This document shows, one piece after another, positions 33,455 through 45,886 of a stretch of 64,000 nucleotides of DNA. The stretch is from Dasypus novemcinctus (Eukaryota; Chordata; Mammalia; Cingulata; Dasypodidae). Where the stretch lies: assembly GCF_030445035.2 (NCBI RefSeq), contig NC_080688.1:63129949-63193948 (forward strand), in the 5' to 3' direction. The notes below the pieces were generated by a model. That model did no database searches, was not told where the DNA came from, and was given only the letters and a program-made list of their open reading frames with translations. A program made the position numbers and the translations under genes. Within the stretch, counting starts at the first letter, position 1. Every line of letters starts with the position of its first letter.

Positions 33455-35940
33455 TGTTTTTTTTTTTTCTTTTTTCTTTTCTAATTTTTAATTTTGTCTT
33501 CAAAAAAGTTTTGGATCACAGTAATTCACATATGCAACATAGGGGACGCCCAGATAGCCAACGTCAAACCCTTCTTCCCTTTCCCCAGCAATGATCTCTT
33601 TACATGTTCATGTTATATTTGCTGCAGCTGATGTACAAAATTTGAATCATAGCTATAAAACATGGTTCCATTTTAGTTTACATTATTGTTTGTATTTTAG
33701 ACTGTACAAATTTCTAAATTTTTAGTTTCCTTATGTTTTACATTATAATTTACATATTAGTTTATAGACTTTTACACACTTTAGATGTAAGCTGATATAT
33801 CCATCATTGCATGATCTTGTGGAGCACTTCCATTGCCCCTCAGGTCCCTGCTTCCATCCGTGCTATACCTCTCTTTCCCTTCCGTCAGGGCACACTGTGA
33901 CACTCAATCTTCACCACTTGAGAATCAGATTTACAGATACTGCAACAATGCTGAGGGTTTGACATACTAGACTGCCCTAACTAATTGGGAGCCATCGATC
34001 CTCTCCAGACACAATTCCCTTCCTTTGGGAACATCAGGTCTCCCCAGGATGTGGGTACACCCTCACACTCATTGTATGGGTCTCCACCCAATGATATGAA
34101 CACACTGTGACAAAATGAGCACTCACATACTCCCTAGAAGCTTGCCCCTGTACCAGATGCCCACAGCCCCCCCAAGCACCTTAAACACGTGATCCTTCCT
34201 TATTATATTTTCTAAATAATTTTCTCAACAGTATAGTTTCAAACATATACCTGACATTCTCCCATATTCAACAGTTCTCCCCAGCCCTCCCCCCAGTTCC
34301 TTGGATCATCTGACCCATACTCCCAACTCTAGCCCCTCTCAAGCCCACAAAGCCCCACCCAAAGGTATTCCTATGCCCCCATCTTATCCCTTCCCTGTAC
34401 AAATACTTACCTCCAGCTTGTCATAGACTTCACCCATGTAGGTGTCAGCTCCCAACCTTCCTTACCCCCCTCCAGATTCCTTAAAGCCTATCTTCCAGTC
34501 TTTAGCTATCTGAGACAACTCTGTTTGCTTGTTTCATATCAGAGAGGTCATGTAGTATTTGTTCTTCAATGACTGGCTTGCTTCACTCAACATAAGGTCC
34601 TCAAGATTCATCCATATTATCACATGTGTTTATAGTGTATTCTTTCTTATAGCTGAGTAGTGTTCCATTGTATGTATATACCACATTTTATTTATCCATT
34701 CTTCCGTCAGTGGGCATTTGGGTTGATTCCAACCTTTGGCAATAGTGTATAATGCTGCTGTGAACATTGGTGTACATATATCAGTTTGTGTCCTTATCTT
34801 CAGATCTTCTGGGTATATACCCAGCAGTGGAATTGCTGGGTCATATGGCAAATCTATAGCTAACATTTTGAGAAACCACCAAACTGTCCTCCAGAATGGC
34901 TGGATCCTTCTGCATTCCCACCAGCAGTGGATGAGTGTTCCCATTCCTCCATATCCTCTCCAGCACTTGTAGTCTGTTTTTTTTTGATAGCTGCCAGTCT
35001 TATGGGAGTAAGATGGTATCTCATTGTAGTTTTGATTTGCATTTCCCTAATAGCTAGTGATTTTGAGCATTTTTTCATATACTTTTTAGCCATTTGTAGT
35101 TCTTTTTTGGAGAAGTGTCTGTTCAAATCTTTTTCCCATTTTTTAAATGGGTTGTTTGTCTTTTTATTTTCAAGATATAGGAGTTCTTTATATATGCAGG
35201 ATATAAGTCTCCTATCAGATATATGGTTACCAAATATTTTCTCCCATTGTGTAGGCTCTCGTTTCACTTTCATGACAAACTCCTTTGAGGTGCAAAAGTC
35301 TTTAATTTTGAGGACGTCCCATTTATCTATATGTTCTTTTGCTGCTCATGCTTTGGGTGTGAAGTTTATGAAGCCATTTCCTATTACAAGATTCTGTAGA
35401 TGCTTCCATACGTTGTTTTCCAAGGTCTTTATAGTCTTGGCTCTTACATTTAGGTCTTTGATCCATCTTGAATTGATTTTTGTATAAGGTGTGAGATGGT
35501 AATCCTCTTTCCTTCTTTTGCATATTGATATCCAATTCACTAGACACCATTTGTTAAAGAGGCCATTCTCTCCCAGTTGAGTGGGCTTGGTGGCCTTGTT
35601 GAATATCAGATGACTGTATATATGAGGATCTATATCAGAACTCTCAATTTGGTTCCATTTGTCAGTGTGTCTATCCTTGTGCCAATACCATGCCATTTTC
35701 ACTACCATAGCTTTGTAGTATGTTTTGAAGTCTGGTAGTATGATTCTTCCAGTTTCATTTTTTTTTTTCATTACGTCTTTGGCTATTCAGGGCCTCTTTC
35801 CTTTCCAAATAAATTTCATAGTTAGTTTTTCTAGTTCATTAAAAAAAAGTTCTGTTGATTTTTATTGGGATTGCATTGAATCTGTAGATCAGTTTTGGTA
35901 GGATAGATATCTTAATAATATTTAGTCTTCCTATCCATGA
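33455..35940 (-). mobile_element. 5'-truncated L1 with ORF2 C-terminal half
   Basis: Tail and 3' UTR at 33,455-34,620, then ORF2 C-terminal sequence to about 35,940. It has relatively long intact pieces: 35,771-35,346 ('[16 protein letters not shown]'), 35,273-34,860 ('[17 protein letters not shown]', '[18 protein letters not shown]') and 34,944-34,630 ('AIPLLGIYPEDLK', 'MEHYSAI'). It is truncated before the reverse transcriptase palm. Fewer breaks than in the L1 at 11,760 suggest a younger copy. Confidence 0.9.
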
Positions 35941-35944
35941 ACAC

Positions 35945-36079
35945 TGAATATTCTTCCTTGCGTACATCAGCACTGCACATGGGCCAGCTCACCACACAGG
36001 TCAGGAGGCCCTGGGTTTGAACCCTGGACCTCCCATATGATAAATGAACACTTTATCAGTTGAGCCAAATCTGCTTCCC
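35945..36079 (-). mobile_element. DAS SINE fragment
   Basis: Only the head and a little body remain, in reverse ('CTGGGTTTGAACCCTGGACC', 'CAGTTGAGCCAAATCTGCTT'). Confidence 0.8.
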
Positions 36080-37420
36080 TATTTTATTTTTATTTACCTT
36101 TTGGGGGAAGACTCAACCACATATTAACAAGTGCCTTGTTCTTTGGTTTAGTTTTCTACTCATTTGATAGAAGTTCTTCAACTTTTGGACAGAACTATAA
36201 AATTTTAAATATGGTGAAGTTCATCAGGTAAATTTCTGTTTCTTTTTTTTTTTCTTGGAGACATTCTTTCTGGACTTTCTCATTCTCCTGCCCTATGGAC
36301 ATTTTGCTGTCTGGGCTTGCTATACAGCTTTCTTTCTGGAAAACCCTTTGCTCTTTCCTGTGTTAGAAATCATGTTTCCTAGATCTTGTCTTCCTCCTTC
36401 TTGGCCTATGTCCCTGTCTTAGGGAAACACATCAACCAGTAGGTATGGTTTTTGTGCCAAGGTATGTATGAAACTCTGTTCTTTCCTCACCTTAGTTTGG
36501 TTGAGATTAATATTCTAGGTTGGAACTGATTTCATTTCATTTGAGAAGGCTTCTTTTCTTTTGGCTTCCAGTGTAACTGTGGAGAAGTCTGATGCCATTC
36601 TTTCTTTCTCTCAAAGCTTTTAGAATCTTCTCTTTAACATCCCTACGGGGAGCAGCTGTAGCTCAAGTGGTTGAGTCCCTGCTTCTCATGCATGAGGTCC
36701 CAGGTTGGATCCCTGGTACCTCCTAAAACAGAACAAAACAAACAAACAAAGAGAAAACATCCCTAGGTTCTGATTTTCACAAAGATGGCTTGTTGAGGAT
36801 CCCTTTTCTTTTATTGTGCTGGACATGTAGTTGTGGGCCATTTAGATAAAAATATTCATGTACTTCAATTCTGGAAACAATTCTTGCCTTATATCTTTAA
36901 GTAATTTCCTCCCCTCCTTTTTTCCCTGCTCATTTTTTTTCTTTCTGAAAGTCCTATAGAATGTTTGACTAGAGTTTGCTTCACTGTTCAGCATACAGAC
37001 TTGAAGTTAATTACTTCTTCCTTCAGCTAGGCCTAGTGCCCCATATCTCTTGTTTCTCTGGTTGAGTTTCTCCTGTGAGGAAACCTCCAGTCCTCTGCCA
37101 GGGTAGTGGAGGAGCGGTTACCTGTTTAGGGTAGGGGAAGGAGTTTGTAACTCTGTGTTCAGCCTGTTCTTCACTCCTCACTTCTGTGCTTAGAGGTGCT
37201 GGTGTACTAAGTGGCACCCGGTGCCTCCAGTTCCTGAAACTTTACAGCCTTCTTCTTCTGTAGGTGTTGACTTTGCTTTTGGCTTTCTTCATATTCCTAA
37301 ATCAGTTGGCATTGATCCCATTTGCTTTCAGTCTGTCAAAGTTTGATTGATATAGCCTATCTATTGTCACCAGCTCATTCTTTGTCCTTGAGGGATCATA
37401 GCAGTTTTTTTTCCTCCTTT
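36080..37420 (-). repeat. Old LINE-like antisense DNA with one short SINE
   Basis: T-rich sequence resembling degraded antisense LINE ('TGATGCCATTCTTTCTTTCT'). The family is not identified and there is no gene. It is interrupted at 36,646-36,755 by a SINE. Confidence 0.35.
36646..36755 (+). mobile_element. Short DAS monomer
   Basis: Head-only SINE ('AGCAGCTGTAGCTCAAGTGG', 'CCCAGGTTGGATCCCTGG') with an AAACAAAC tail and a perfect 10-bp duplication, AACATCCCTA (36636-36645, 36756-36765). Confidence 0.92.
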
Positions 37421-38054
37421 TTCTTTTTCTTTTTATGGAAGCAGGAGAATTTTATGTAAAGCAAAAGTACACACTCAAGACGGGAACGCGGGTGTACTTG
37501 TATGAGTTGCACGATTTGCCAGGACATAGCATTTTTATTCCTTTACTATCATTTTAATATGGTCTGAGGAGGGAGTAGAGATAAATGGTCTTTAGACTAC
37601 TTTTAATTCTACAGATTTTTATTGATTGTCTACTGGGTACAAAGAATCATGCTAGTTGCTCTGGCAGGGAGTGGTTTCAGAGAAGTGAATTTAAAAAAAG
37701 CAACTAATATGATTTGTTTGTAAGAGGTAACTTTTTTTACATTTTTGTTGATTTCAAGTTAGGCATTCCACGTACATATGTTTGTATACTCAAATTTAGT
37801 TTCAAATATGCATGCACATGTTTATATATTAAAAATTACTTTTACATATGGATAAGGTAGGAGCTGATGACCTGGCACCAAATATAATTTTTTTATGCCA
37901 TTGCATTGAGCATAAGAATGAGAGTTAGGTCCTTTTGAATTCATATCCTGTTTCCATTTATTAGCACTGAGGTAAGCATGTATTTATTCATTAACACATA
38001 ACAAACATTTAGTGCCTATTTTGTATAAAATGTACTAGGGTCTTGAGATAGTAA
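37421..38054. other. No clear feature
   Basis: AT-rich DNA with faint ancient-repeat traces ('TTTATTGATTGTCTACTGGG'); no gene. Confidence 0.4.
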
Positions 38055-38412
38055 TTAATGGGAATGTTGACACTGTTGATTATTCTTTGGAAATGCCTTT
38101 TCTCTAGGCTTTCAGAGACTTTGTTTTGTAATCTCCTTCTTGGTGAGTTTCTCTTTCTCTGTCCTTTACTTTCTTGTTCTTTAGGATCTGAATTTGCTTT
38201 TCTTGGGAAGCTTTCCCCAGGCCAATCCTTATTCCCAAACTGGATATGTTGCCTGCCTTTATGCAGTGAGTAGCATCTCCAAACTACCCTTATCCCAGGG
38301 AATTATAATTGAAGTTTTACTTCTTAGTTCCTTTCTCTGTCCTAGTAGACTTTAAGTTACTTAAGGACAAGGACTCTGGCAAGTTTATTTCTGACTAATA
38401 AATGGATCACGC
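38055..38412 (+). mobile_element. L2 3' region
   Basis: Reads as L2: 'GACACTGTTGATTATTCTTT' near the start and 'TAAGTTACTTAAGGACAAGGAC' near the end. Confidence 0.65.
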
Positions 38413-38469
38413 TGTTGCAGCATGTCTCAGGATTTAATGTACATACTAAGCACCTAGGATGGTTGTTTT

Positions 38470-38571
38470 TGTTTCTGTTTTTTAAAAAAAATTTTTAGGA
38501 GTTACTGGGGTTTGAACCCAGGACTCTGTACATGCGAAGCAGGCACTTAAACAGTGATTTATGCCAGCTCC
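38470..38571 (-). mobile_element. Short DAS monomer
   Basis: Reversed head ('GGGGTTTGAACCCAGGACTC … TTATGCCAGCTCCC') preceded by a T-rich tail complement. Confidence 0.72.
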
Positions 38572-38587
38572 CAACCCAGGGTATTTT

Positions 38588-39518
38588 TTTTTTTGTCTTT
38601 ATTTATTTTTTTAATATTACATTAAAAAAATATGAGGTTCCCATATACCACCCACCCCCCTCACCCCACTCCTCCCCCCCTAACAACAATCTCCTCCATC
38701 ATCATGAGACATTCATTGCATTTGGTGAATACATCTCTGAGCACCGCTGCACCTCATGGTCAATGGTCCACATCATAGCCCACACTCTCCCATGTTCCAC
38801 CCAGTGGGCCATGGGAGGACATACAATGTCTGGTAACTGTTCCTGCAGCATCACCCAGGACAACTCCAAGTCCTGAAAACGCCTCCACATCTCATCTCTT
38901 CCTCCCATTCCCTACCCCCAGCAGCCACCATGATGACTTTCTCCATATCAATGTCACATTTTCTTCGATTACTAATCACAATAGTTCATGAATAGATTAT
39001 TAGTAAGTCCACTCTAATCCATACTCTATTCCTCCATCCTGTGGACCTTGGAATGGTTGTGTCCACTCCACATCTATATCAAGAGGGGCTTAGATTCCAC
39101 ATGGATGCTGGATGCAATCCTCCTGCTTTCAGTTGTAGGCACTCTTGGCTCCATGGTGTGGTGGTTGACCTTTTTCAACTCCATTTTAGCTGAGTGGGGT
39201 AAGTCCAATAAACCAGTGTAGGAGCTGAAGTCTGTTGAGGCTCAGGGCCCGGCTATCACCTTGTCAGTCCAGAGATTCAGGTCCCCTGGGTATATATTAA
39301 ACCCCAGCACCAACTACACTTCTGGCAAAAGTAACAGGAGAGGCTTGTGAACAAAGATCACATCTGAATCCAGCTCCATCACACAGAAACACAAACTCCA
39401 AAGTAGGGCCAACTGACATGACATTGAATTCCATCTGCCATGACCATAGATAGAACCTGTGGGTCTCTGTAGCCCTCAGAAGAACCAATACCCAGGGTTG
39501 TATCTACTTTATCTGTCT
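38588..39518 (-). mobile_element. 5'-truncated L1 (3' UTR)
   Basis: Flanked by a perfect 16-bp duplication, CAACCCAGGGTATTTT (38572-38587, 39519-39534), with a T-rich tail complement at the left. Same subfamily as 22,444-23,115. Confidence 0.93.
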
Positions 39519-39640
39519 CAACCCAGGGTATTTTAAAAATTCAGATTCTAATCTAGAAGCTCCCGTGTGGCATCTGAGAGTGCATTTCTTCAAGCTCCTG
39601 TTTGACAGTAATGCTGCCGGTGATCTTTGGTAGCAAACAT

Positions 39641-41196
39641 CTGGAAATGGAGAATTCCATTTGATAACAAGACTGTATCCAGTTTGTAAACCTCCCCATT
39701 TTCTTTTTCAACCTGAATTTAAGAATCTTTTATAATACGTTAAGGTCAGGGAAGCTCTTAGGAGTAATTGCCTGGGTGTTTTCAATTTGACTGCACAATT
39801 AAAAACAAACAGTAATTGGTGTTAATGCACAGGAATGGCTTTTGCAAAGCCATAATTGATCCACACATTTATGTATGCACACAAAATTACCCTGAAACAA
39901 AAGCTACTTTTATTTGTTCTCACATGTCATTATATATACTTTTCAGAAGTTGCTACTTGGCTTAAGCGAGACTTTTATGTTTAAAAATACCTACTGTAAG
40001 TGTTAGCAAATTAATGAGGTAGTTGACTATTTAGTTTTTTAAATGAGTGTTGTTAAATGCCTTAGATTTTATTAATTGCCTGGGCCCTTAAAAAAAAATC
40101 CCAGAGTAATTGAAAATTTAATTACATCAGTGTTTTTCTTCAAAGAACTGAAGCTTATTAAACTTTAAATGTTCAAACATTTAAGTATCTATTGAAATAC
40201 CAATAGCTATAAACAATGTGCTATTCTAAATACTAATTAAACAAACTCTAAATCACTATAAAGCTAAGTTGAATTTTAAGTAACTCTTATGTTTTAAGTA
40301 CTCTGCTCCTACATAAGGAAGATTAACCGCTTCACTACTGACCAACGGCTGCAGCCTGGCGGGCATCTTTAAAATACTGTGGTTGTTAATTTACATTCTT
40401 ACTGTACCTGGGCCAAAAAAGGAAGACTGATCAGACAACCTGAAACACTGTGCTCATGCCATATTGATACTCTTGGAGATGTATTCTTTTCTTTTTATCA
40501 CTAATGGAATATAAAGGTGTGAATTTGTATATTTGATGTTTTAGGCCAAAAACACTCCTACTCTCCTTCTTTTGTAAAAATAACATTTATTAGGCTTTAT
40601 TTTTAAATGATGAAAGTATAAATCAAATCACCCAGATAAATCCTGTAAACATTTTTTTAAAAATTGATATGACTTCTTTTTTCAACCTTGATGGAGTAAG
40701 TACCTGGTACCAGTTTAGCCTTCCTGGTATAAGCAACTAGAAAACTAGACTAAATATGTGAATAAACTTTTTTTTAAGACATTGGACAATAGGACTGTGA
40801 TCCCTGAGAGAAGGCCTTCTGTCTAGAGGCAATAACTGAATTCTGGCACAGAAAGGAGAACTTACTTACGCAAAGCACAGTTGTTTTGATGAGATGAAGA
40901 GGCACAGACTGGAGTTTGGAGGAGGCTGAGGAGGTTAGAACTGAAAGGGAAGAGTACCTGAGAGGAGGGAGCTATGCAAAGCAAGAGCTCCAGAATTTTG
41001 AGTTTTGGGCTGAATATCAAGTTGTGAAAATGTATGAAACTGGGCAAAGACCAATTAAAGGGAACTACAGTATAAACTGAGCAACTACTGGTTCTCATGT
41101 TTCATTGGGAGACATTTGAGTTCCAACCAACCTGAGTGGAGAAATCTTGTTTGAACAGCAAAATATTTAGTAGAGGTCCCAGAACAACTATGTATT
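39641..41196. other. Repeat-free AT-rich segment, possible conserved element
   Basis: The longest stretch of the window in which I recognise no interspersed repeat. The first 700 bp are dense in homeodomain-type cores (TAATTGGTGTTAATG, CCATAATTGATCC, ATTAATTGCC, GTAATTGAAAATTTAATTAC). No open frame of note. A regulatory role in KATNAL2 intron 1 is conjecture. Confidence 0.35.
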
Positions 41197-41207
41197 AAGA
41201 GTAGGCT

Positions 41208-41621
41208 GGGAAGCGGATTTGGCTCAATGGATAGAGTGTCCACCTACCACATGGGAGGTTTAGGGTTCAAACCCAGGACCTCCTGACCCATGTGGTGAGC
41301 TGGCCCACATGCAGAGCTGATGCACGCAAGGAGTGCTGTGCCACGCAGGGGTGTCCCCCGCGTAGGGGAGCCCCATGTGCAAGGAGTGTGCCCCTCAAGG
41401 AGAGCCGCCACAAGTGAAAAAAGCACAGCCTGCCCAGGAGTGGCGCCACACACATGGAGAGCTGACACAGCAAGATGACACAACAAAAAGAGACACAGAT
41501 TCTGGGTGCCACTGACAAGAATACAAGTGGACATGGAAGAACATACAGCAAATGGACACAGATGGCAGACAACTGGGGGGGGGAAGGGGAGAGAAATAAA
41601 AAATTAATTAATTTTAAAAAA
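41208..41621 (+). mobile_element. DAS SINE, long form
   Basis: Flanked by a perfect 11-bp duplication, AAGAGTAGGCT (41197-41207, 41622-41632). Canonical head ('GGAAGCGGATTTGGCTCAAT', 'GGTTCAAACCCAGGACC'), body, G-run and A-rich tail. Confidence 0.94.
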
Positions 41622-41639
41622 AAGAGTAGGCTAAACTAG

Positions 41640-43375
41640 ACTTAGAAATAAAGCTTAAAAATGAACCTTGTTAGGATCAGGCTGATAAAAAGTTAACCAA
41701 ACTATCTGCCAAAACGAAACTCAACACACTTTAAAAGAAGACAGTAAAATTCAGATAATCTCAGTGTCTGACATCCAGTAAAAAATTACTAGACATAAGA
41801 AACAGGAAATTGTGACCCATAACTAGGACAAACACTGGTAATAGAAACAATAGAAATAGATCCAGAAGTAGCCAAGAAGATGGAATTAGCAGGTAAGGAT
41901 TTTAAAAATAGCTTTTATAAGTATGTTTAGGGTTTAAAGGAAAGAATGATCATAAAGAGAGAAAGAGAAGATATAAAAAGAATAAAATAGAATTTCTAGA
42001 GCTGAAAAATACATTATCTTCAATGAAAAATTCATTGAATGGCTTAAGTAGATTAGACACTGTAGAAGAAAAGACTACTGAATTGAAGAAATCACAGTCC
42101 AAACTATCTAAACTGAAACACATGGAACAGAAAAAAAAATCTGGGAAAAACTTAACAAAGCTTCATGACCTGAAAGACAATATCAAGTGGTCTAACATAA
42201 ATACATTTAAATTCCAGAATGGGAATGAGAAGATGAAAAAATGTTTGGAGGAATAAGAGCCAATTTTTTCCCAAAATTCAATGAAAACTACAAACACATA
42301 GATCCAAAAATCTCAATTCCAAGAAAGATAAACACTTGCTGGCTTTGATGAAGCAACCTGCCATGTTGTGGGATGCTTCATGGAGATGAGGGAAGCAAGG
42401 AAATGAGAAAAGCTTCTTGTCCACAGCCAAAAAAACAAACAAACCCTGTCTTACATCCTCCCAAGAACAGAATTCTGCCAACAACGACGTGAGATTGGAA
42501 GCGGATCCTTCCCTCGTAGAGCTTGGATTGCAGCTGTGTAAGAGGTCTTGAAGCAGAGGGCGCAGTGAAGCCATGCCTGGATTCCTGACCCAGAGAAGAC
42601 ATGAGATAATAAAATTGTATTATTTAATACCACTTAGTTTGTGGTAATTTATTATGCAGCAATGATAACTAATACAACTACAAACCTGGTAAGTGGCCAG
42701 AATTAAAAACCTTGACAATACCAAGTTTAATGAGAATGTGGAGTAACTGTGATTTTGATATATTGCTGGTGTGAGTATAAAATGTTAAAACCATTTTGGA
42801 AGTTTTTAATAAAATTATAAATGCACTTACTGTATAACTAAAGAATTCTAGTCTAAGGTATTTACCCAAGAGAAATAAAACCATACGCTCACAAAAGGAC
42901 TTGTTCACAAAGATTCATACTGGCTTTATGCACAATGGAAATATCAATGAACAGGTGAAGGGAAAAACATACAATGGTATATTTATGCAGTAGAATACTA
43001 AGCAATAATAATGAATGAACTGCTAATACATGCAACAACATGAATGAATCTCAAAAACATTATGATGGCAAAAGAAGCCAGTCACAAAAGAATATACTGT
43101 ATCATTTGATATATGTGAAATTTTATAATATACAAATATAACCCATAGTGATAGAAATTAGATCAATAGGTGCTTCTGCTAGGTGGTGGGAGGAGACTGC
43201 ATAGGGGTGAAAGGAACATTTTGGGATAATAGAAATGTTCTGAATCTTAACTGAAATGTTGGTTACATGTGTGTATAAATTAATCAAAATTCATTGACCT
43301 GTACACTTAAAATGCATGCATTTTATTGTCTATAAATGGCTCCTTAATAAAGTTGATCTCAAAATGGTATAAAAA
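41640..43375 (+). mobile_element. HAL1-like LINE (ORF1 region joined to L1 3' end)
   Basis: Sense-oriented. 41,640-42,292 resembles an L1 ORF1 coiled-coil region (lysine- and glutamate-rich 'KTTELKKSQSKLSKLKHMEQ' in a 77-codon open stretch at 42,023-42,256). 42,677-43,375 is an L1-type 3' end ('TGTATCATTTGATATATGTG', 'GACCTGTACACTTAAAATGC'). There is no ORF2 between them, as in half-L1 (HAL1) elements. An LTR is inserted at 42,293-42,676. Confidence 0.6.
42293..42676 (+). repeat. MaLR-like LTR (MLT1-type)
   Basis: It ends 'GTGGTAATTTATTATGCAGCAATGATAACTAATACA'-like in short, with an AATAAAATTG polyadenylation region. It contains 'TTCTGCCAACAACGACGTGAG' as in 25,615-26,085. No boundary duplication found. 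Confidence 0.6.
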
Positions 43376-43764
43376 TTCAAACAGCATTTAACAGAAAGGT
43401 ATCCAATAAAAAGTAAATGCTTTCTTTCCTACTTTCTATCCCCTGTCCATTTCCACTTTCTGTCTCTATAGGGAACTACTACCCATAGCTTCCTATGTAT
43501 GTCTATTCAGAAATATATTTACATGTAATAACTGCATATGCATATATATGTATATATATTTTTTCTTTCCACAAGAGATTATTTTTTTCATTCTCTATTT
43601 TCTTTCCCACACTTTATTACATATTTTGAAACTCTTCAGCAAATATTTATGGAGTGCCTCTGTCAGGCACAGTTAGTACTGGGAACATAGCTGTGAAAAA
43701 AGATGCTGTTTCTGCCTTCATAGTGATTGTATTCTAATAGGGGAGGCAGCAATCAAGTAAACAT
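43376..43764. other. Unassigned, with an ancient repeat near 43,620-43,740
   Basis: 'AGCAAATATTTATGGAGTGCC' and 'GCTGTGAAAAAAGATGCTGT' are traces of a mammal-wide repeat of uncertain family. No gene. Confidence 0.4.
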
Positions 43765-45048
43765 ATTGACCAAGGAGTAGAATTGCTAAGTCATAGAATA
43801 GCTATAAGTTTAACTTCAGTAGGTAATGGCAAGCAGTTTCCCACAGTGGTTATATCAATTTGTATTTCCTCTTGCAGTGCATGTGAGTTCCCATTGCTCT
43901 GCAAACTCATCAACACTGGATATTATCATTCAGTTTCTTTTATTTTGCATTTCCTTGATTACAAATGATGTTAAGCACCTTTTCATTTGTTTATTAGCCA
44001 TTTGTAGATCTCATTTTGTGAAGCATCTATGACATCCATTTTTCTGCTGGGTTAGTTTTTCTTTAAAAGAATTGGTTTGTAGCTGTTAATTATATACTTT
44101 TATATTAGCTCTTTGGTTATATGTGTTCATATTTGCAACAGATCAGTATGTCCTTCCAATCTGATGGGTCTTTTCACTCTTGTTATGGTGTCTTTTGATA
44201 GATAAAAATTCTGAGTTTTAATAAATTTGCCAGTCTTTTCTTGTATGGTTAGTCTTTTTTTTTTTTTGTATTCTCAAAAAATCTTTCCTTATTCCAAACT
44301 CATGATATGTTCTTTGTATTATCTTCTAAATACCTTATTGTTTTGCTTTTTGTGTTTAGATCTACAATCCATGTGAATTGGACTTTTCTCTGTGTGTGAA
44401 AGGGGTGAAGAAAGCATTTATAGGGACATATAATTTTTCCAACAGTGCTTATTGAAAATGATGTCCTTTCTCACTGTTCTTTGTTCATGTGTATATGGAT
44501 CTGTTTCTGACCCTCAGTTCTGTTCTACCGATCTACTTGTCTATTCCCTATATCAAAATTACACTGTCTTAATAAGTATAGTTGCATAATGTCTTGAAAT
44601 CTAGTAGAGCAGAGCCTTCTTCTTGTTCTTTTTTGCAGAGGAATCACGATTATTGAGAATATGTACTTACATATTTTAGAATCAAAGTGTCAAATTCTAC
44701 AAAAACTGTTGGGATATTGATTGGCATGGCATTGAATCATCTGCAAATATAGATCAATTTGAGGAGAATTGACAATTTTTAAAATATTGGGCCTTACAAT
44801 CCATGAATATGATATGACTTTTTCTTCAGATCATTATTTTTATAGTGGCATTTTAGAGGTTTTTTGCATAGAGGTTTTGCCCATTTATTGTTAGATATGC
44901 TTCTAGTTTTTTTGATGCTATTATAAATGGTTTCTTGTTTTTTAAATTAAAGCAGTTTTATTCACACACCATACAGTCCATCCAAAGTGAGAATCAGTGG
45001 CTTTCAGTATAATCCCAGAGTTGTGCATTCATCACCACAATCAATTTT

Positions 45049-45466
45049 TTTTTAATTAAATTTTATTTTTTTATTTCTCTCCCCTTCCACCCTACCCCCC
45101 CCCCCACGTTGTCTACTATCTTGTGTCCATTTGCTGTGTGTTCTTCTGTATCTGCTTGCATTCTCAGTGGCACCAGGAATCTGTGTCTCTTTTTGTTGCA
45201 TCATCTTGCTGTGTTAGCTCTCTGTGTGGCGCCACTCCTAGGTAGGCTATGCTTTTTTTGCATGCGGAGCTTTCCTTGCAGGGTTCACTCCTTGCGTGTG
45301 GGGCTCCCCTATGCAGGGGACACCTCTGCATGGCATGGCACTCCTTGTGTGCAGCAGCACTGTGCGTGGGCCAGCTTACCACATGGGCCAGGAGGCCCTG
45401 GGTTTGAACTCTTGATCTCCTATATGGTAGGCAGACACTCTTATCAGTTAAGCCACATACACTTCC
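45049..45466 (-). mobile_element. DAS SINE, long form
   Basis: Flanked by a perfect 16-bp duplication, CACCACAATCAATTTT (45033-45048, 45467-45482). The L1 3' UTR rejoins when it is removed. Confidence 0.94.
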
Positions 45467-45513
45467 CACCACAATCAATTTTAGAACATCCTGATTGCTC
45501 TAAACATAAAAAA

Positions 45514-45886
45514 GGGGAAACGGACTTTGGCCCAGTGGTTAGGGCGTCCGTCTACCATATGGGAGGTCCGCGGTTCAAACCCTGGGCCTCCTTGACCCGT
45601 GTGGAGCTGGCCATGCGCAGTGCTGATGCCCGCAAGGAGTGCCGTGCCACGCAAGGGTGTCCCCCGCGTGGGGGAGCCCCACGCGCAAGGAGTGCGCCCG
45701 TGAGGAAAGCCGCCCAGCGTGAAAAGAAAGAGCAGCCTGCCCAGGAATGGCGCTGCCCACACTTCCCGTGCCGCTGACGACAACAGAAGCGGACAAAGAA
45801 ACAAGACGCAGCAAATAGACACCAAGAACAGACAACCAGGGGAGGGGGGGAAATTAAATAAATAAATAAATCTTTAAAAAAAAAAA
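45514..45886 (+). mobile_element. Young CpG-rich DAS SINE
   Basis: Canonical head GGGGAAACGGACTTTGGCCC, an intact-looking B box (GCGGTTCAAACCC), and a body retaining many CpGs ('GCCGTGCCACGC', 'GTGCCGCTGACGACAAC'). It is very similar, in inverted orientation, to 47,441-47,812. CpG retention suggests recent insertion. Confidence 0.93.

Larger units (their letters stand above)
38413..39640 (+). repeat. MER5-like element split by a SINE and an L1
   Basis: The outer blocks at 38,413-38,465 ('CATACTAAGCACCTAGGATG') and 39,535-39,640 ('AGATTCTAATCTAGAAGCTC', 'GTGGCATCTGAGAGTGCATT') read as one hAT MER5-like fossil. Between them lie a reversed DAS monomer (about 38,470-38,571) and an L1 tail. Confidence 0.55.

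Noticed and set aside
34927..35487. 186-codon plus-strand open frame rich in Phe/Leu/Ser
   Set aside because: It is the antisense shadow of L1 ORF2.
45575..45835. Open frames of 80-220 codons around 45.1-45.9 kb and 47.5-47.8 kb with similar proteins
   Set aside because: They lie wholly inside DAS SINEs, in both strands, and the similarity is the SINE itself.
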